Below, in pieces: positions 9,811 to 22,700 of a stretch of 49,311 nt of DNA. The DNA is from Parvularia atlantis (Eukaryota; Opisthokonta; Rotosphaerida): contig CALSCO010002195.1 of NCBI GenBank assembly GCA_943704415.1, forward strand, positions 1 to 49,311, in the 5' to 3' direction. Numbering within the stretch: the stretch's first letter is position 1; each line of letters starts with the position of its first letter. The translations under genes and the position numbers were made by a program. Below the pieces are notes generated by a model, which made no database searches, was not told the DNA's origin, and saw nothing but the letters and a program-made list of their open reading frames with translations.

Positions 9811-10659
9811 ATGTCCGAGGACGGCGACGAGGACGACGTCGAGGCGGCCGCGCACGCGAGTGACGCCTGGGTCGTGCGCACGATCGCGCGCAAGGACGAC
9901 GCCGGCCAGCTCGCACAGCTGCACGTGCGTGCACGCGCCGGATCGCGGGGCGCAGCTTCACGCTGGCACGTGGTCGCAGGGCCTCGTCCTGCCCGTGCTC
10001 TACCCGGACGGCTTCTTCGACGAGCTCGTGCGCAAGCCGGGCATCGTCGTGGCCCTCGCGACGGCGCAGACGGGCCCATGGGCCGGCCGGATCGCCGCCT
10101 TCGCGACCGCGCGCCTCGAGACGCGCGGCGAGAACGGCGGGGCGATCCCCGAGCGCGTGGGCTACCTCATGACGCTGGGCGTCCATCCGGCGCTGCGGCG
10201 TCGCGGGCTGGGCTCGCTCGTGTTGGCCGTGCGTCGCGCTCGCTACTGTCGTGCACGCGCTCACGCGCCCGCGCACGCACGCAGCGTCTCATGCAGCAGC
10301 TCGAGGCGCTGCACGTCGACGCGATCGAGCTGCACACGCTCACGACCAACGCGGGCGCGCTGCGGCTGTACCAGCGACACGGGTTCGAGGCCTCGCGCTT
10401 CCTCGAGGGCTATTACGTGTGCGTGCACGGCGCCCATCTCGCGTCGCACACGCGCCCTCACGAGTTCGCGGACAGCATCGACGGCCAGAGCGAGCCTGCG
10501 TTCCTGCTGCGCCGGACGCTGCACCGCTACGACGGCGACGACGACAGCTCAGCCACAATGCCGTGCATCTGCTGGGGCTGGCCCGGTGCCGCTCTGCGCT
10601 GGCGGCTCATGCTGTGGCGCGCCTCCGTCGGCCGATCTGCTTGTATGAGTATCACGTAG
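9811..10659 (+). CDS. NAA60: NAA60-like GNAT N-alpha-acetyltransferase
   Basis: GNAT-fold acetyltransferase. In animals NAA60 acetylates N-termini of membrane proteins at the Golgi. Exon 1 reads MSEDGDEDDVEAAAHASDAW...LAQLH, with an acidic leader. After an intron: LVLPVLYPDGFFDELV, then YLMTLGVHPALRRRGLGS, which is GNAT motif A with the acetyl-CoA loop RxxGxG. After a second intron (donor GTGCGTCGC): ELHTLTTNAGALRLYQRHGF, then GYYVCVHG. The YP.GFF, LTTN.GA..LY and GYY blocks fit NAA60 better than NAA50 or NAA10. The C-terminus after RTLHRYDGDDD is Trp/Arg/Cys-rich and runs to TAG at 10657. NAA60 carries amphipathic helices there, but I cannot confirm any here. Confidence 0.85.
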   Translation: MSEDGDEDDVEAAAHASDAWVVRTIARKDDAGQLAQLHVRARAGSRGAASRWHVVAGPRPARALPGRLLRRARAQAGHRRGPRDGADGPMGRPDRRLRDRAPRDARRERRGDPRARGLPHDAGRPSGAAASRAGLARVGRASRSLLSCTRSRARARTQRLMQQLEALHVDAIELHTLTTNAGALRLYQRHGFEASRFLEGYYVCVHGAHLASHTRPHEFADSIDGQSEPAFLLRRTLHRYDGDDDSSATMPCICWGWPGAALRWRLMLWRASVGRSACMSIT

Positions 10660-10899
10660 TGCTGTATTGCTAAGGCTCGTGTGCCGCTTCCAAAACCACC
10701 GCTTGCAGCGCGTCGTCCTCGTCGCCGCACCCCGCGTGACTGCGATCCTTTTCCCCCCCCGCTCGCGCACGCACGATCTGCCCCCGCCGCCGCTCCTACC
10801 CACTGGCGCCCTTGCTCGTTCGCCAGCCCGCTCGACGACTGAGGAGTGGTGCAGCCGCAGATTGCCCTTCCTGCGGCCAGTCAACCCACCGCAGCACAG
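10660..10899. promoter_or_regulatory. Longest intergenic gap (240 bp), NAA60-like to Rab
   Basis: Both genes are on the plus strand. The gap is pyrimidine-rich with a TTTTCCCCCCCC run near 10750 and repeated CCGCC blocks. I see no ORF with conserved content, no RNA gene and no clear box motif. It should hold the NAA60 3' end and the Rab promoter and 5' UTR. Confidence 0.5.
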
Positions 10900-12116
<1,217 letters not shown>

Positions 12117-12263
12117 GCGCCGCTTAGTTTTTCGTTTTCCATGCGTTTTATCGTGCCTGTGTTGTGTGCTCCATGAACGCGTCGTGCGTGCTGCCTCTGC
12201 CGCTCGCGCCAGGCGCGCGACAGCATGTGCAGACAACCATTTCCAGCGCTAGCTTTACACAAG

Positions 12264-13559
12264 TCATGCGTCGCCCTTGGCTGCGCCTGCGGCGTCCGGG
12301 ATCGCGTCGTACAGCGCCGTCGTCTCGCTGGCCGTGTTGGACGAGCTCAGCGCGCGCGAGCTGTTGCGCCGGATGCCCATCTGCGCGCACACACGGGCCG
12401 GTCAGTCTCCCGTGCGCCTGAACCGCGCGGCGCGGGGTGCACCATGTGGTACACGACCACCATGATCAGCGCGTGCACGCCGTAGAACACGACCGCGGCG
12501 CCGCCGATCACGCCCATGCCGATCCAGAACGAGTACACGTAGTACTCTGGCGACCGCGCGCGGCGTCAGCGACCGGGCGCGCGCGACCACGGCGCGCACC
12601 CTGCCGCGTGTCGACGCTGTTGCGCGCAAACTGCACCGTGAACGACATCTGCCGTGCCGGAGGGGCGTCAGGCAGCCGTGCTGCGATGCGTCCGGCGCGC
12701 GCCGCACCGCGTCCTCCTCCGCGACGATCTCGCCGTCGGCCAGGTACTGCACCGACGTCTGCCACAGCGCCTTGATCATCGACCCGTCCCCGGCCGTGAC
12801 GTACTTGACCAGGCTCAGCCCGATGCTCGCCGCGCTGTCGTGCCGCGCCAGGACCCAGTCAAAGTTGGACAGCGACGTCTCTGACTCGGTACTGCGCGGC
12901 GCACACGCACACGCACGCAACGCGTGTCGGCCGCGCGATCCGAGGGCCAGGGCGCCACGCACGCGCCCGGCGGCACAAAGTAGACCATGACGCTGAACGC
13001 CGTCGCGGCCATGCACTCGACGTAGTCCAGCGGCGACGACGCCACCCAGGCGTACCGCGGCGCGTCGATCACGAAGCAGTCGGTCCACGTCGTGTTGCCG
13101 CGGCGCGGTGTAAAGACGGTGCGCGTCGTCGCCGTGCCCAGCACGGGCTGCGACGTCTGCGCGCCCGTCGGCAAATCAGCGCGTCGCGGTGCACGACGCA
13201 CAGCGCCCGCGCACCTGCCCGTTGCGCGTGACCGTGCAGTTGGCCGACGCGATCTTCCCACGCTGGTCGCCGCGCCAGGTCGGGCAGATCGTCACGCGCG
13301 GGAAGTCGAGCGTCTGCGCGCTGCTGCTGGCGTAGGCGAGCTCGACGAACGTCGGCTGGCGCTGCGACTGGTCGACGGCGATGAGCTGCGAGATTGAGAA
13401 GGCGAAGAAGAGCACGCCGAGGATGAACGCCACCAGGGCGCTCACTGTCGCCCGAGGCGCGCAGCGGTCAGGCGTGGGGCAGGGCGCGGGGCGGAGGGCG
13501 CAGGCGGGTCACGCACCGCGCACGTCCTTCTTGGTGGCCAAGTCGTTGCGGAGCCCCAT
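12264..13559 (-). CDS. Two-pass membrane protein, possible PAC (TMEM206) / DEG-ENaC-like channel
   Basis: Seven exons join into a protein of about 310 residues starting MGLRNDLATKKDVR. TM1 is SALVAFILGVLFFAFSISQL (about residues 15-37). A large presumably extracellular region has NCT and NTT glycosylation sequons and several Cys. TM2 is SFWIGMGVIGGAAVVFYGVH, followed by a short Ser-rich tail ending AAKGDA. After TM1 comes LDFPRVTICPTW, like the FPxVTIC motif of ASIC/ENaC. The stretch IGLSLVK...WQTSVQYL...MSFTVQF before TM2 recalls vertebrate PAC/TMEM206. Both families share a trimeric two-TM fold. The architecture is clear but the family call is tentative. All introns are GTGCG type except one GTGCAC. 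Confidence 0.55.
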
Positions 13560-13703
13560 GTACGTCACAGTAACATAACTTCAAACGACAATTGAGACGT
13601 ATGGAGTCGTTTTTTGTCGGCTCATTCGCTCAGTGCGTCCATTTCGCTTGCTTGTTTTTTTGTTTTTTTTTTTTCCATCGTGCGTGTCAACGCAAATGAA
13701 GTG
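13560..13703. promoter_or_regulatory. 144-bp gap with T-rich tract
   Basis: Between the stop of the RING-TRAF gene and the start of the PAC/ENaC-like gene, both minus strand. Contains T-runs broken by G and C at about 13655-13675 (A-runs on the coding strand). Nothing else is recognised. Confidence 0.4.
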
Positions 13704-15971
13704 CTACGAGACGGCCAGGTGCTTGCCCGCGCGCATGGTCGCGTACATGGCCAGCATCCACGCCGCCGAGACGAGCGTTGTGCCCACGGGGAAGACTGTC
13801 TCGCGCGTCCAGCCCCACACCTGCGCCTCGAACAGGTGCAGCGCGCAGATGCCGATGGCCGCCCACGCCGTGAACGTCACCAGCAGGCGCGGCAGGTCCG
13901 AGCGCAAGCCGAGCGTCTGCGGCCGCGGTCAGAAGGCGAGACGCGCCGCAAACAACGCGCACCGGCCGCAGCGCCCTGCCAATGTCCTCCAGGCGCGCGA
14001 GCGCCCCGACGAGCTGGATCAGCGACGTCGTGACGCGCTTCCACGGCAGGAGCTTGCTCAGGTTCCAAACGACGAGCTGCGCCGTGCACACGTCAGCCGA
14101 TCCACATGGACAGCTGACCCGCCCGCGCCGCCGCACCTTGACAAAGTTGCTCGCGGCCAGCACAAACGTCACGTGCATGCCCGCCACCGCACCGCCGCGC
14201 AGCACAAACAGCACGCCGCCCGCCGTCAGCAGCATCTCGTGGAAGAGGTGGTGCATGAACGCGAGGTTGGCTGCCGCGCGAGGTCAGCCGAGGCGACGCC
14301 AACCGTGCACAGCGCACTGTTGTAGTCGCGCAGGGACGACGGCGGCGGCGTGGTCGAAGTGCCCGCCGACGTTTGTTCGCCTGCCTCCATCAGCCGGAAG
14401 AGCACGCCAAACAGCAGGCAAATGCCCAGGTAAAGTGCGGCGACAGCGATGTCAAACTCGATGCCAAGCGCGATCGTGCTCCTGCCGCGCGCCCGCCGCG
14501 TTAGCACGCCCCAGCGCACGCGGCTGCCCGCACACGCACCGCAGGCCCGCAAAGAGGACCGTCGTCGCCGTGCAGAGCAGGTCGAGGATCGTGTACTTGA
14601 CAGGCGAGACGGCACCGCGACGCGCGGCGTTGCGCAGGTAGTAGATGACGAAGGTGCCCACGGTGGACGCGGCGATGATCGCGACCTCAATCAGCGAGAA
14701 TGCCTGGCTCGTGGCCAGCACCTGCGCGTGCGCACGCGTGCGGTGAGATTGAGGGCCACGCGCGCACGGCGGCTCCGGCGCACCATCGTGAGCGAGACGA
14801 GCACCGACAGTGCAAACTTCATCGGCACCTCGTCCACGATATTGACGCCGAGCAGGAACGGCATGCGCATCGCCACCCACTTGGCCGACCACAGCACCAC
14901 GGCCAGCGCGCTCAGCGACAGGCACGCGATCGCCGGCAGACCTGAATGCTGTCAGCTTCCCGCAGCGCAGGCACGCGTCGGCGCACCGTGCTGCTCGTCG
15001 CGTGGCAGCAGCCCACCGTATACCGCCAGCAGCGCCAACACAACCGGCACGCTCGTCAAGCCCGACGCGACCACGCACAGCGCCACCGACAGCTGGAAGA
15101 ACGCCGCGGGCGGGAGCAGCGCGGCCGTCCGCGCCATCTCCCGCGGCGCCGTCAGCACCTGGAGCAGCAGCACGGCGTGGCCCGCGAGCGGGGCGCTGTC
15201 GATCTGCTGCAGGATGCCGCCCAGCCGTGTCTGTGCGCCCAGCGAGTGCTGCTGGCGGTACGGCGGGTGCTGCTGCGTCGCCGGGTGCTGCGCCGCCGGG
15301 TGCTGCGCGTACGCCGACAGCGGCCCGTCCGCGCCCGACGACCTGCTCATGCCGCTCTCTGGCCGCAGCTTGCACGCCGACGGCGGGTCCTTGGCGGTCG
15401 CCTGCGCCGCTGCTGCTGCCGCCTCCGCCGCCGCCACCGCCCGGAGGTGACGTTCACACGCGGCTCGGTGCCCCGCCAGGTCGTGCCGCCGCACGTCGGC
15501 GCCGCACTCGCAGGCCACGTCGGCGTGCGCACACGCCACGGCCAGGTGCCCCGCCAGGGCCGACACCTGCCCGGTCCACGCGCAACCGCGCTGGGCATGG
15601 ACGCAGACGCTGGCGAGGTCGCCGATCATGCGGTTGATGACCGGGTCGGGCGCGAGCTGCGCGGCGCATCCATCAGTCACGGCCGCCCACGCACGCGCAC
15701 GCGCATGTGCACGCGCACGCACCTGCTCGGGCCCGAGCGGCGTGTGGTCGAGCGGGCACTCGCGCTTGTGCCGGAGCGCGTCGTGCAGGCAGGCCGCGCA
15801 GAAGACGTGCGCGCAGGGCGTGCGCACGGCGTCCTCTGCGCGCCAACAGTCAGCGCTGGCGTGCCGCGTGCCGCGCGCGCGCGCACCAATCACGTCCGTG
15901 CAGATCGCACACACGAGGTGCCGCACCAGCGGCTCGTCGCGCGCCGCATCGGACACCGTGGTCAAGCCCAT
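13704..15971 (-). CDS. RING finger + TRAF-type zinc finger + multi-pass membrane protein (putative E3 ligase)
   Basis: Start MGLTTVSDAARDEPL at 15971. RING: VCAICTDVI, then across an intron EDAVRTPCAHVFCAACL and ECPLDHTPLG (C3HC3D-like). Then a TRAF-type region with CVHAQRGCAWTGQVSALAGH and repeated C/H pairs. A Gln/Pro-rich linker near 15240-15330 follows. From about 15150 downward the protein is almost entirely hydrophobic helices, such as PVVLALLAVYGG, VLWSAKWVAM, AIIAASTVGTFVIYYL, DIAVAALYLGICLLFG, LTAGGVLFVLRGG and AWAAIGICALHLF, ending AGKHLAVS. I count roughly ten TM segments. The join at about 14943-14985 (intron with GTGCGC donor and CTGAC) is in phase, so RING and membrane parts are one gene. 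N-terminal RING-TRAF on a polytopic body is not a family I recognise. Confidence 0.7.
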
Positions 15972-16031
15972 CGCGCACTTAGCAACCGCAAATCGACTCT
16001 TTTTGTCCAATCGATCGGTTGCTATGCAACT

Positions 16032-19000
16032 TTACGACCGCCAAGGATCGTCCACGGCCCACGGGTCGAGCGCGGCCGAGGCGAGCGCGCGGCCGCTCGA
16101 GCTGGACGGCGCGGGCACGGACGGCAGCGTGTTGGCCAGCTGTGGCGCGCGCGTTAGCCATGCCACGAAGATGCGAAACGCGCACCTTGATCGGCCGAGT
16201 TGCCGCTGGCGCGGCAAAGATGTCGGCCGAGCCAAAGTCGTCCGCGAGCGCGGGCGACACGGGCGGGAGCCGCTGCGACAGCAGTACATGTGCGGGCGAC
16301 ACGCGCGATGCGAACGGGTCCTCCAGGTCCAGCCCGAAGCCCCGGCCACCGCCGCCACCCGTCGCGCGCCCCGACGCCGCCGACGGCCCGGACGTGTCCC
16401 ACGGGTTGCTCGGGTCGCGCATCGGCGTCGCAGCCGGCACAGGCGCAGGTGCGGGCGCGGGCTCGGCGACGTCAGCGCGCGGGGACGCCGGCGCGGCCGT
16501 GGTCGGCGGCCGTATCCCTGCGGGCAGCGGCGGGCGCTTCACGGGCGGCGCGGCGACGGCAGCCGGTGCTGCAGGGGCAGACTCGCTCCACGGGTTGTCG
16601 CCGGCCGGCGGGCCTTGCCCGGCCGCAGGCAGTGCTGCCGTAGGCTTGCGCGCCGGTGGTGGCGGCTTGCTCACCGGTGCCGCGGCGGCCGGTGCGGGCG
16701 CCGACATGTATTCGGCCAGCAACGACTTGGCCCTGACGAGCTCCGGCTCGGCCGCAGGCGCCGTATACTCTGGCAGCGACTGGCGCGCCTTGGGCGGCGC
16801 GGCCTCAATATCGCCCCACGGGTTGTCGGCCTCGAGCGACACGGGCGACGTCGCCTGGGCCAGTGACACCACCGTCGGAGCGACCACGTTGTCCCACGGG
16901 TTCGCGTCCGACTCCTTTTTCTCCTTCACCGGCGGCAGGCGCTTGCTCAGGATCGGCTTGGCGGCCTTCTGCGTCCACGGGTCGTCCACCGCCGGTAGCG
17001 ACGGCTTCGGCTGATCCACGACCGGCGGCGGCGCGGGCCTGGCCGCCGCGGGCTGCTCCGCGGGCGGTCCTGCAGGCTTGGCCGGCTGCGGCATCGGTTT
17101 CGGTGGCTGCGGTTGCGGCTGCACGACGGCGCCGGCTGCTGCTGCCGGGGCAGATGCTGGTCTAACCGCGGCGGGGGCTGGCGACGCGGGCCGCGGCTTC
17201 ACGATCGGCGGTGCTGCCGGCTTGGCGACGCCGTTCGCAGCGGGCGGCTGCGGCTGCGGCTGCGGCTGCGGCTGCGGCTGCGGCTGCGGCTGCGGTCGAG
17301 CCGGCTGCACGGCGGGCCCGGGCGCAGGCGCAGGCGCAGGCGCGGGCTTGACGGCGACGGCAGGCGCCTGCTGAGGCGGCCGGACGACCGCAGGTGCAGG
17401 TGCTGGCACAGGCGCAGGCGCAGGCGCAGACGCAGGCGCAGGCGTGGGCATGGGCACAGGCTTGACAGAGACCGGCGGCGCAGGTTTGGCTGCGGGTGGT
17501 GGCGCAGGCTTCGCGGCGGTGGGCGACGCAAACAGCACGGTCGATGTCGCGTTGCGGGCGGGCGCGGGCACGACCGGCGCAGCCTTCGCCGCGGCCGCGG
17601 CAAGCGCAGCGCTGGCGGCCGAGGCAGGCGCGGCTGTTGTCTGCGCTGCCAAAGGCGCTGTGACCGCTTTGGCCGGCGCGGCTGTCGCGGCTATCGCTGC
17701 TGCGGCGGACGGCTGCGCCTGAGCTGGCACGGGCGGCCGCGGCGTCGGTGCTGCGGCGACGACGGGCGCCGGTGCCGGCTGCGGCTTCGGGGCTGCAACG
17801 GCGGCGGTGACGATGGGCGAGGCGGCGGCCGGCGCAACTGGCGTGATGGGCGTCTGCGCGCGGCGCATCAGCAAGCAGCACCGGGTGGTCGCAGCGCCGC
17901 ACACACCAGCGCAGGCGTGCCGGCCGCGGCGGTGGTCGGGGCCGGGAAGGGCGTGGCGGGCGACATGGGCGACTTGGCCGTGCGCGGGCCGTCCGAAAAG
18001 ATGTCGTCAAACGCGGCCGACGGCTTGGAGCTGCTTCGCACCCTGTGCATGCGCGTGAGCCAGACCGAACGCCACGCGGGCAGCAGCGCACCGCGACTCG
18101 ATCGGCTTTACGGCGGTCACGCCGGCCTTGGCCCCGGCGGCCGCACCAGTGCCGGCCGGGACAATCTTGGCAAACATGTCGTCGTCGTCGTCGGCGGCCG
18201 TGAAGAGCGTGTTGAACGAGTCCTTCTTCTGGCGCCGTGCAGCACTCGCAGCCGCACTGGTGCTTGCTGTACTCCCCGCGGCAGCGGCACCACCACCGGT
18301 CGTAGCCGCAGCCACCCCGGGCGTCGGGAAGGCGGCGGCGTTTGACAGTCGCCGCTGGGGCACGACCACGGGCTCGTTGTCGTCGCTGTGCGCCGGCGCG
18401 TCGACCGTCAGTCTGCCAGCACGCAGGGCACACATGAGCGCGCGCACTTAAACAGGTCTAGGTAGTCGGTCTTCTTCTTCCGGCTGATGGACGGGGCTGC
18501 GACCAGCCGCGTGAGCGCCCGTTGCCGCGCAGAGCGGCTGGCCGTCCGCGCACCTGGTGCGAGCTTCATCTCTGGCGGCGGGCTGTCCTCGGGCTGCTCC
18601 TCGACCTGCGGCGTCGTCGTCAACGCAGCGCCAGCACGCCGCACATCGCGTGCACACCGGCTGGGCCTCGGGTGGCTTCGTCGCGCTCCTGCACACACGT
18701 TGGTCAGTCCAGCGCACAGGCGCAGCTTTAGTTTGCACACCCGCCGGCCATCTCGCCGTCTGCCGCGTCGCCGTCGGTCAGGGCGGCGTCGGCCGGCGTG
18801 GCTGGCGCAGCGGCGGGTGCGGCCTCTTCGGGCGTTGCCGGGGCGGCCGGCTGGGCTGCGGCCTCGGCCTGGTGCGAGAGGCGCATTGGCACGTTGCCTG
18901 CGCGCGCGGAGCCGGGCGCGCACCTGGAGCTCGGCCTGGTCATCTTCGTGGATGTTGGCGGGGAAGTTTGGCGGCATCAGCTGCGGGAAGACCGCGTAGG

Positions 19001-19708
19001 CCGCGTAGCGCTCCTCGAGCGTGACGGGTCTGGTGCCGCGCCCGTGCCCGTGAGCGCGCCCGCCCGCACGGCCCCGGCGCAACAAGAGACGCACTGCCCG
19101 TCCAGCTCGCGCAGCCGCGGCAAGTGCGCGATGACGTGCAGGCGGTACCCGGGCACGCCCTGCACGAGGCATCCGCTAAAGTCGAGCTTGCGCAGCGTCG
19201 GCACGTCAAAGATACCTGCGCGCGCGTCAGGATACGGCGTCATGCACAGGTGTCGCGGCACGCGCCCTCAATGTGCGCGATGGTCTTGAACCGGTTGCCG
19301 CTGCCACTCCCACGTCAGCACTGCACACGTGCCGCGCCCGCGCCCGCCCGCACCTGAAGTCGACCACGCGCAGCTGCTGACAGTTGCGGAACGAGCCGAT
19401 CTCATCGATCTGCCGCGCGCAGCGGTGCGTCAGCACGACAGGGCAGCGGCGTCCGCACCGACGCAGCGCGCGCGCACCTGCTTCTTGGCCAGCGGCAACT
19501 CGCGCACGGTGCGGATGTCGACCGGCTGCGCGGCGCCGTGTGAGCCGCGTGGCCGCGCGACGGGGTTCGCCCGCTGCGCCGCGTGCGCCGCGTTTCGCCA
19601 TGCCGCCCACGCTGCACAGCGCCGCACCACGCCGCCCCGCCCCACCGCCGCTAGGCACACGCGAACCTTGCCGAGCTTGGCGTTGAGCTTGTCGACCGTG
19701 AGGCGCAT
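16032..19708 (-). CDS. LRR protein with long disordered tail of DPW/NPW/DPF motifs (epsin-like)
   Basis: N-terminus MRLTVDKLNAKLGK; then PVDIRTVRELPLAKK, QIDEIGSFRNCQQLRVVDF, SGNRFKTIAHIEG, VPTLRKLDFSGC and HLPRLRELDGQ, with LRR-cap PVTLEERYAAY. After A/P/E-rich and basic segments (SISRKKKTDYLDLF) comes a disordered region of several hundred residues with acidic-aromatic motifs (KDSFNTLF, DDDDDMFAK, AFDDIFSDG) and eight [DN]P[WF] motifs: DDPWTQ, ANPWDN, DNPWGD, DNPWSE, SNPWDT, EDPFAS, and LDPWAVDDPWRS at the very end. Such motifs bind AP-2 and related adaptors in epsins. Intron joins between the LRR exons and the tail are in phase for most junctions; the short exons near 18500-18740 are the weak part. 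One intron is GC-AG (19216-19265). I infer an endocytic or trafficking adaptor. Confidence 0.65.
17246..17294 (-). repeat. GGCTGC hexamer array coding (Pro-Gln)n
   Basis: Tandem hexamer within the LRR-DPW tail, encoding alternating Pro and Gln. It is flanked by similar Pro-Ala repeats. Confidence 0.9.
19216..19265 (-). other. GC-AG intron in the LRR-DPW gene
   Basis: 50-nt intron, donor GCGCGT, acceptor GCAG, joining AHIEG to GIFDVPTLRKL in frame. The nearby GT donor (GTGCCG) gives an immediate stop. Confidence 0.7.
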
Positions 19709-19798
19709 CGCGCTCGAGGGGACGGGACGCGAAACTCGGGCCGTGCGACGACGAAGCAAAGAAGCGCACTTTCAAAGCAATCCAGCCACGCCACAGCC
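19709..19798. promoter_or_regulatory. Divergent 90-bp gap, LRR-DPW / XRN1
   Basis: GC-rich with a purine-rich centre (ACGACGAAGCAAAGAAGC). No named element is visible. Confidence 0.35.
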
Positions 19799-22700
19799 AT
19801 GGGCGGTACGCGTCACGTGACCGGATCCGCTCTGCGCCGCACCGCCTCACTGCCGCGCGCGTTGCGCAGTGCCGCGCCTGTTCAGCTGGCTCGCCGAGCG
19901 CTACCCGCTCAGCCAGCGCGTCATCGACGGCAGCGGCGGCGACAGCGCGGCCGGCAAGAGCACGGGGTGGTACCCGGAGATGGGTGCGCACGGCCCTCAT
20001 GATTGCGAGCGACGCGCGCGCAACGCACGCCTCACGGACGCGCACGCGTCGGCCAGACAACTTCTACCTGGACATGAACGGCATCATCCACAAGGCACGC
20101 GACCGAGCGCACCTGTGCGACGGCGGCACTGACGCGCCCCGACGACGCAGTGCACGCACGGCCAGCCCAACGTCGTGCTGACCGAGGAGGAGATGGTCCA
20201 GGCCATCTTCGCCTACATCGAGAAGCTGTTTGTGCAGGTCCGGCCGCGCCACCTGCTCTACGTCGCCGTGGATGGTGCGACGCGGGTCGAAGCAGCGGCG
20301 CATCGCGCTCATGCCGTCGCGCGCGCAAGGCGTCGCACCCCGTGCCAAAATGAACCAGCAGCGCTCGCGCCGGTTTAAGGCAGCCGTGCTGACGGAGAAG
20401 GAGCAAGCTCGCCTGCGCAGCATCGCCGAGGCGGCCGGCACGGCGCCGCCGCCGCTGAACCACTTCGACTCGAACTGCATCACGCCCGGCACCGACTTCA
20501 TGGTCCGCCTCTCGGTCCGGCTCCGCGCCTTCCTCGAGCACAAGCTCGTGTCGGACCCGCTGTGGCACCACGTGCAGGTGATCTACTCGGGCCACGAGGT
20601 GCGGGGCGCCCGTGCGTGTGCATCGCCGCACCCACCCACTCACACACACCCGTGTGTGCAGGTGCCCGGCGAGGGCGAGCACAAGATCCAGCAATTCATG
20701 CGCGACCTGCTCGCCGGGCGCGCCGCCTCGTCCGCGCCCATCCGCCACTGCATGTATGGCCTGGACGCGGACCTGATCGTGCTAGGGCTGGTCTCGCACG
20801 AGCCCAACTTTTGCCTGATCTTTGAGGATGTGCACTCGCCCGAGAGCCGGTGCGGACGTTCGCGTCTCAGCGCTGCGACCGCGCCGCTCAGCCGCGTCGC
20901 GCACCAGGGTCACGCAGAGCTCTGAGCGCGCGCAGAACTTCCGCATGATGTACCTCTCGCTCCTACGCGAGTACCTTGACATGGAGTTTCAGCAGCTCGA
21001 CCGCCGCCGCAACCCGCAATCGCCCATGACGTTCGACTACAGCCTCGACCGCGTGCTCGACGACGTGGTCGTGCTGTCGTACTTTGTCGGTGCGCGCGCG
21101 GGGCCACGCCACGTGCGGCGCTGACCGCCCGCTCGCCCGCCCCAGGCAACGACTTTCTGCCCAACATCCCCAGCCTGTACATCCCCGCGGGCGCGCTCGA
21201 CGTCATCTTCGACGCATACAAGCGCGTGCTGCCGTCGCTCGGTGCGCGCGCAACCGCTAGCGGCCAATGCGGGCGCTGAGTGGCCGGCACGGCAGACGGT
21301 TACATTCAGACGGGCCAGTCGCCGACCGCGCAGGGCACGTTCCGCCTCGACCGAATGATGCGCGTGCTTGAGGCCCTTGTGCCGATCGAGTTTGAGATGT
21401 TGCGCGTGCTGCAGCAGCGTGCGCGCCACCGCCGCTCCAACGGCAAGCCCGCGGCCGCTGCTGCGTCGCTGCTGTCGCCCGTCGGCGCCACCGCCGACAA
21501 CGGACGGGCCACGCCCGAGGTCGCGGCGCTCGACATGGACGTTGTGACGAGCGAGCAGCTGGTGATCGCGCGGCTCATGCGCGACTTTGCCCTGGACCTC
21601 GCCCAGACTTCGCTCGCGCTGCCGGCGTCGCTCGGCAGCCTCGACCGCATCTTTGCGATGCGCCTGGCCGACGTGATGGAGCTGCAGACGCGGCTGGTGG
21701 GCCACGAGAACGAATTGCACGTGGTCGTGCTGCGGCGTGCAGACGAGGACGTCGAGGACGAGAGCGAGCAGTCGGGGCGCGACGGCATCGACGCAGTGGA
21801 GGACGCGGTCACGGACGCCGACGTAGCGGTCGAAGACGCGGGCGCACCAACCAGCGCGGGCACCCCGGACGCCGTTGCACCGCTCAGCACGGCCATGAAG
21901 CAGCTGCGCCTGCCCGCGAGCGCTGACGGAGCCGGTGCGCGGCGGCGTCATGGCAGTCGTGCGACGGTTGACCGTGGCGCAGCTGCCACCGAGCTGCTCG
22001 AGACGGCCAAGCGTGAGCTCGAGGGCCGCCAGCGCAAGCTCGACCAGTTGATCGCGGCGCTGGCTGAGCGCACGCGCACGTCCGGCGGCGACGGCAGCGT
22101 GAACGGTGCAGACGCCGATCTGGTCGACGACGACGCCCGGAACGTGCGCGAGAGCATTCGACGCTACTACATCGAGAAGGTGCCCGCAGGCCGGCGTGTT
22201 GCTCTCGTGTGACGCCGCTTTGGCGCAGTTCAACCTCAAGGACGACGACCAGACCGAGTGGCAGGCCATCCGCGACCGCATGTGCACGTCGTTCCTGCAG
22301 GGCGTGCAGGTGCGTATTGCCGGCCGGCCGGTGACAAGCACGCGACCTGACTCGCACGCGCCTTGGCACAGTGGACGCTGTCGTACTACTACGTCGGTGT
22401 GCCTGCTGTGCGCCTGCATGACCACGCTCAGACTGACACGCGCGTGCGTCGCAGGTGTCGCGTCGTGGTCGTGGTACTACCCGTTTCAGTGCGTTGCGCC
22501 GGCGCCGGCCCGCGCGTCGGCTCACGCGGCGGCCAGCTACGCGCCGTTCCTGGCCGACCTGCTCGATTTCTTCCGCAATCGCTTCTTCGCGCAGATGACG
22601 CCGCCGCAGACGTACGAGGCGGGCGCGCAGACGTACCGCTTCACGTTCGAGCTCGGCCAGCCGTTCCTGCCGCTGCAGCAGCTCCTGGCCGTGCTGCCAC

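Noticed and set aside
17078-17374. Plus-strand Gly/Cys/Ala-rich frame
   Set aside because: Antisense of the Pro-Gln/Pro-Ala tail of the LRR-DPW gene; pure low complexity.
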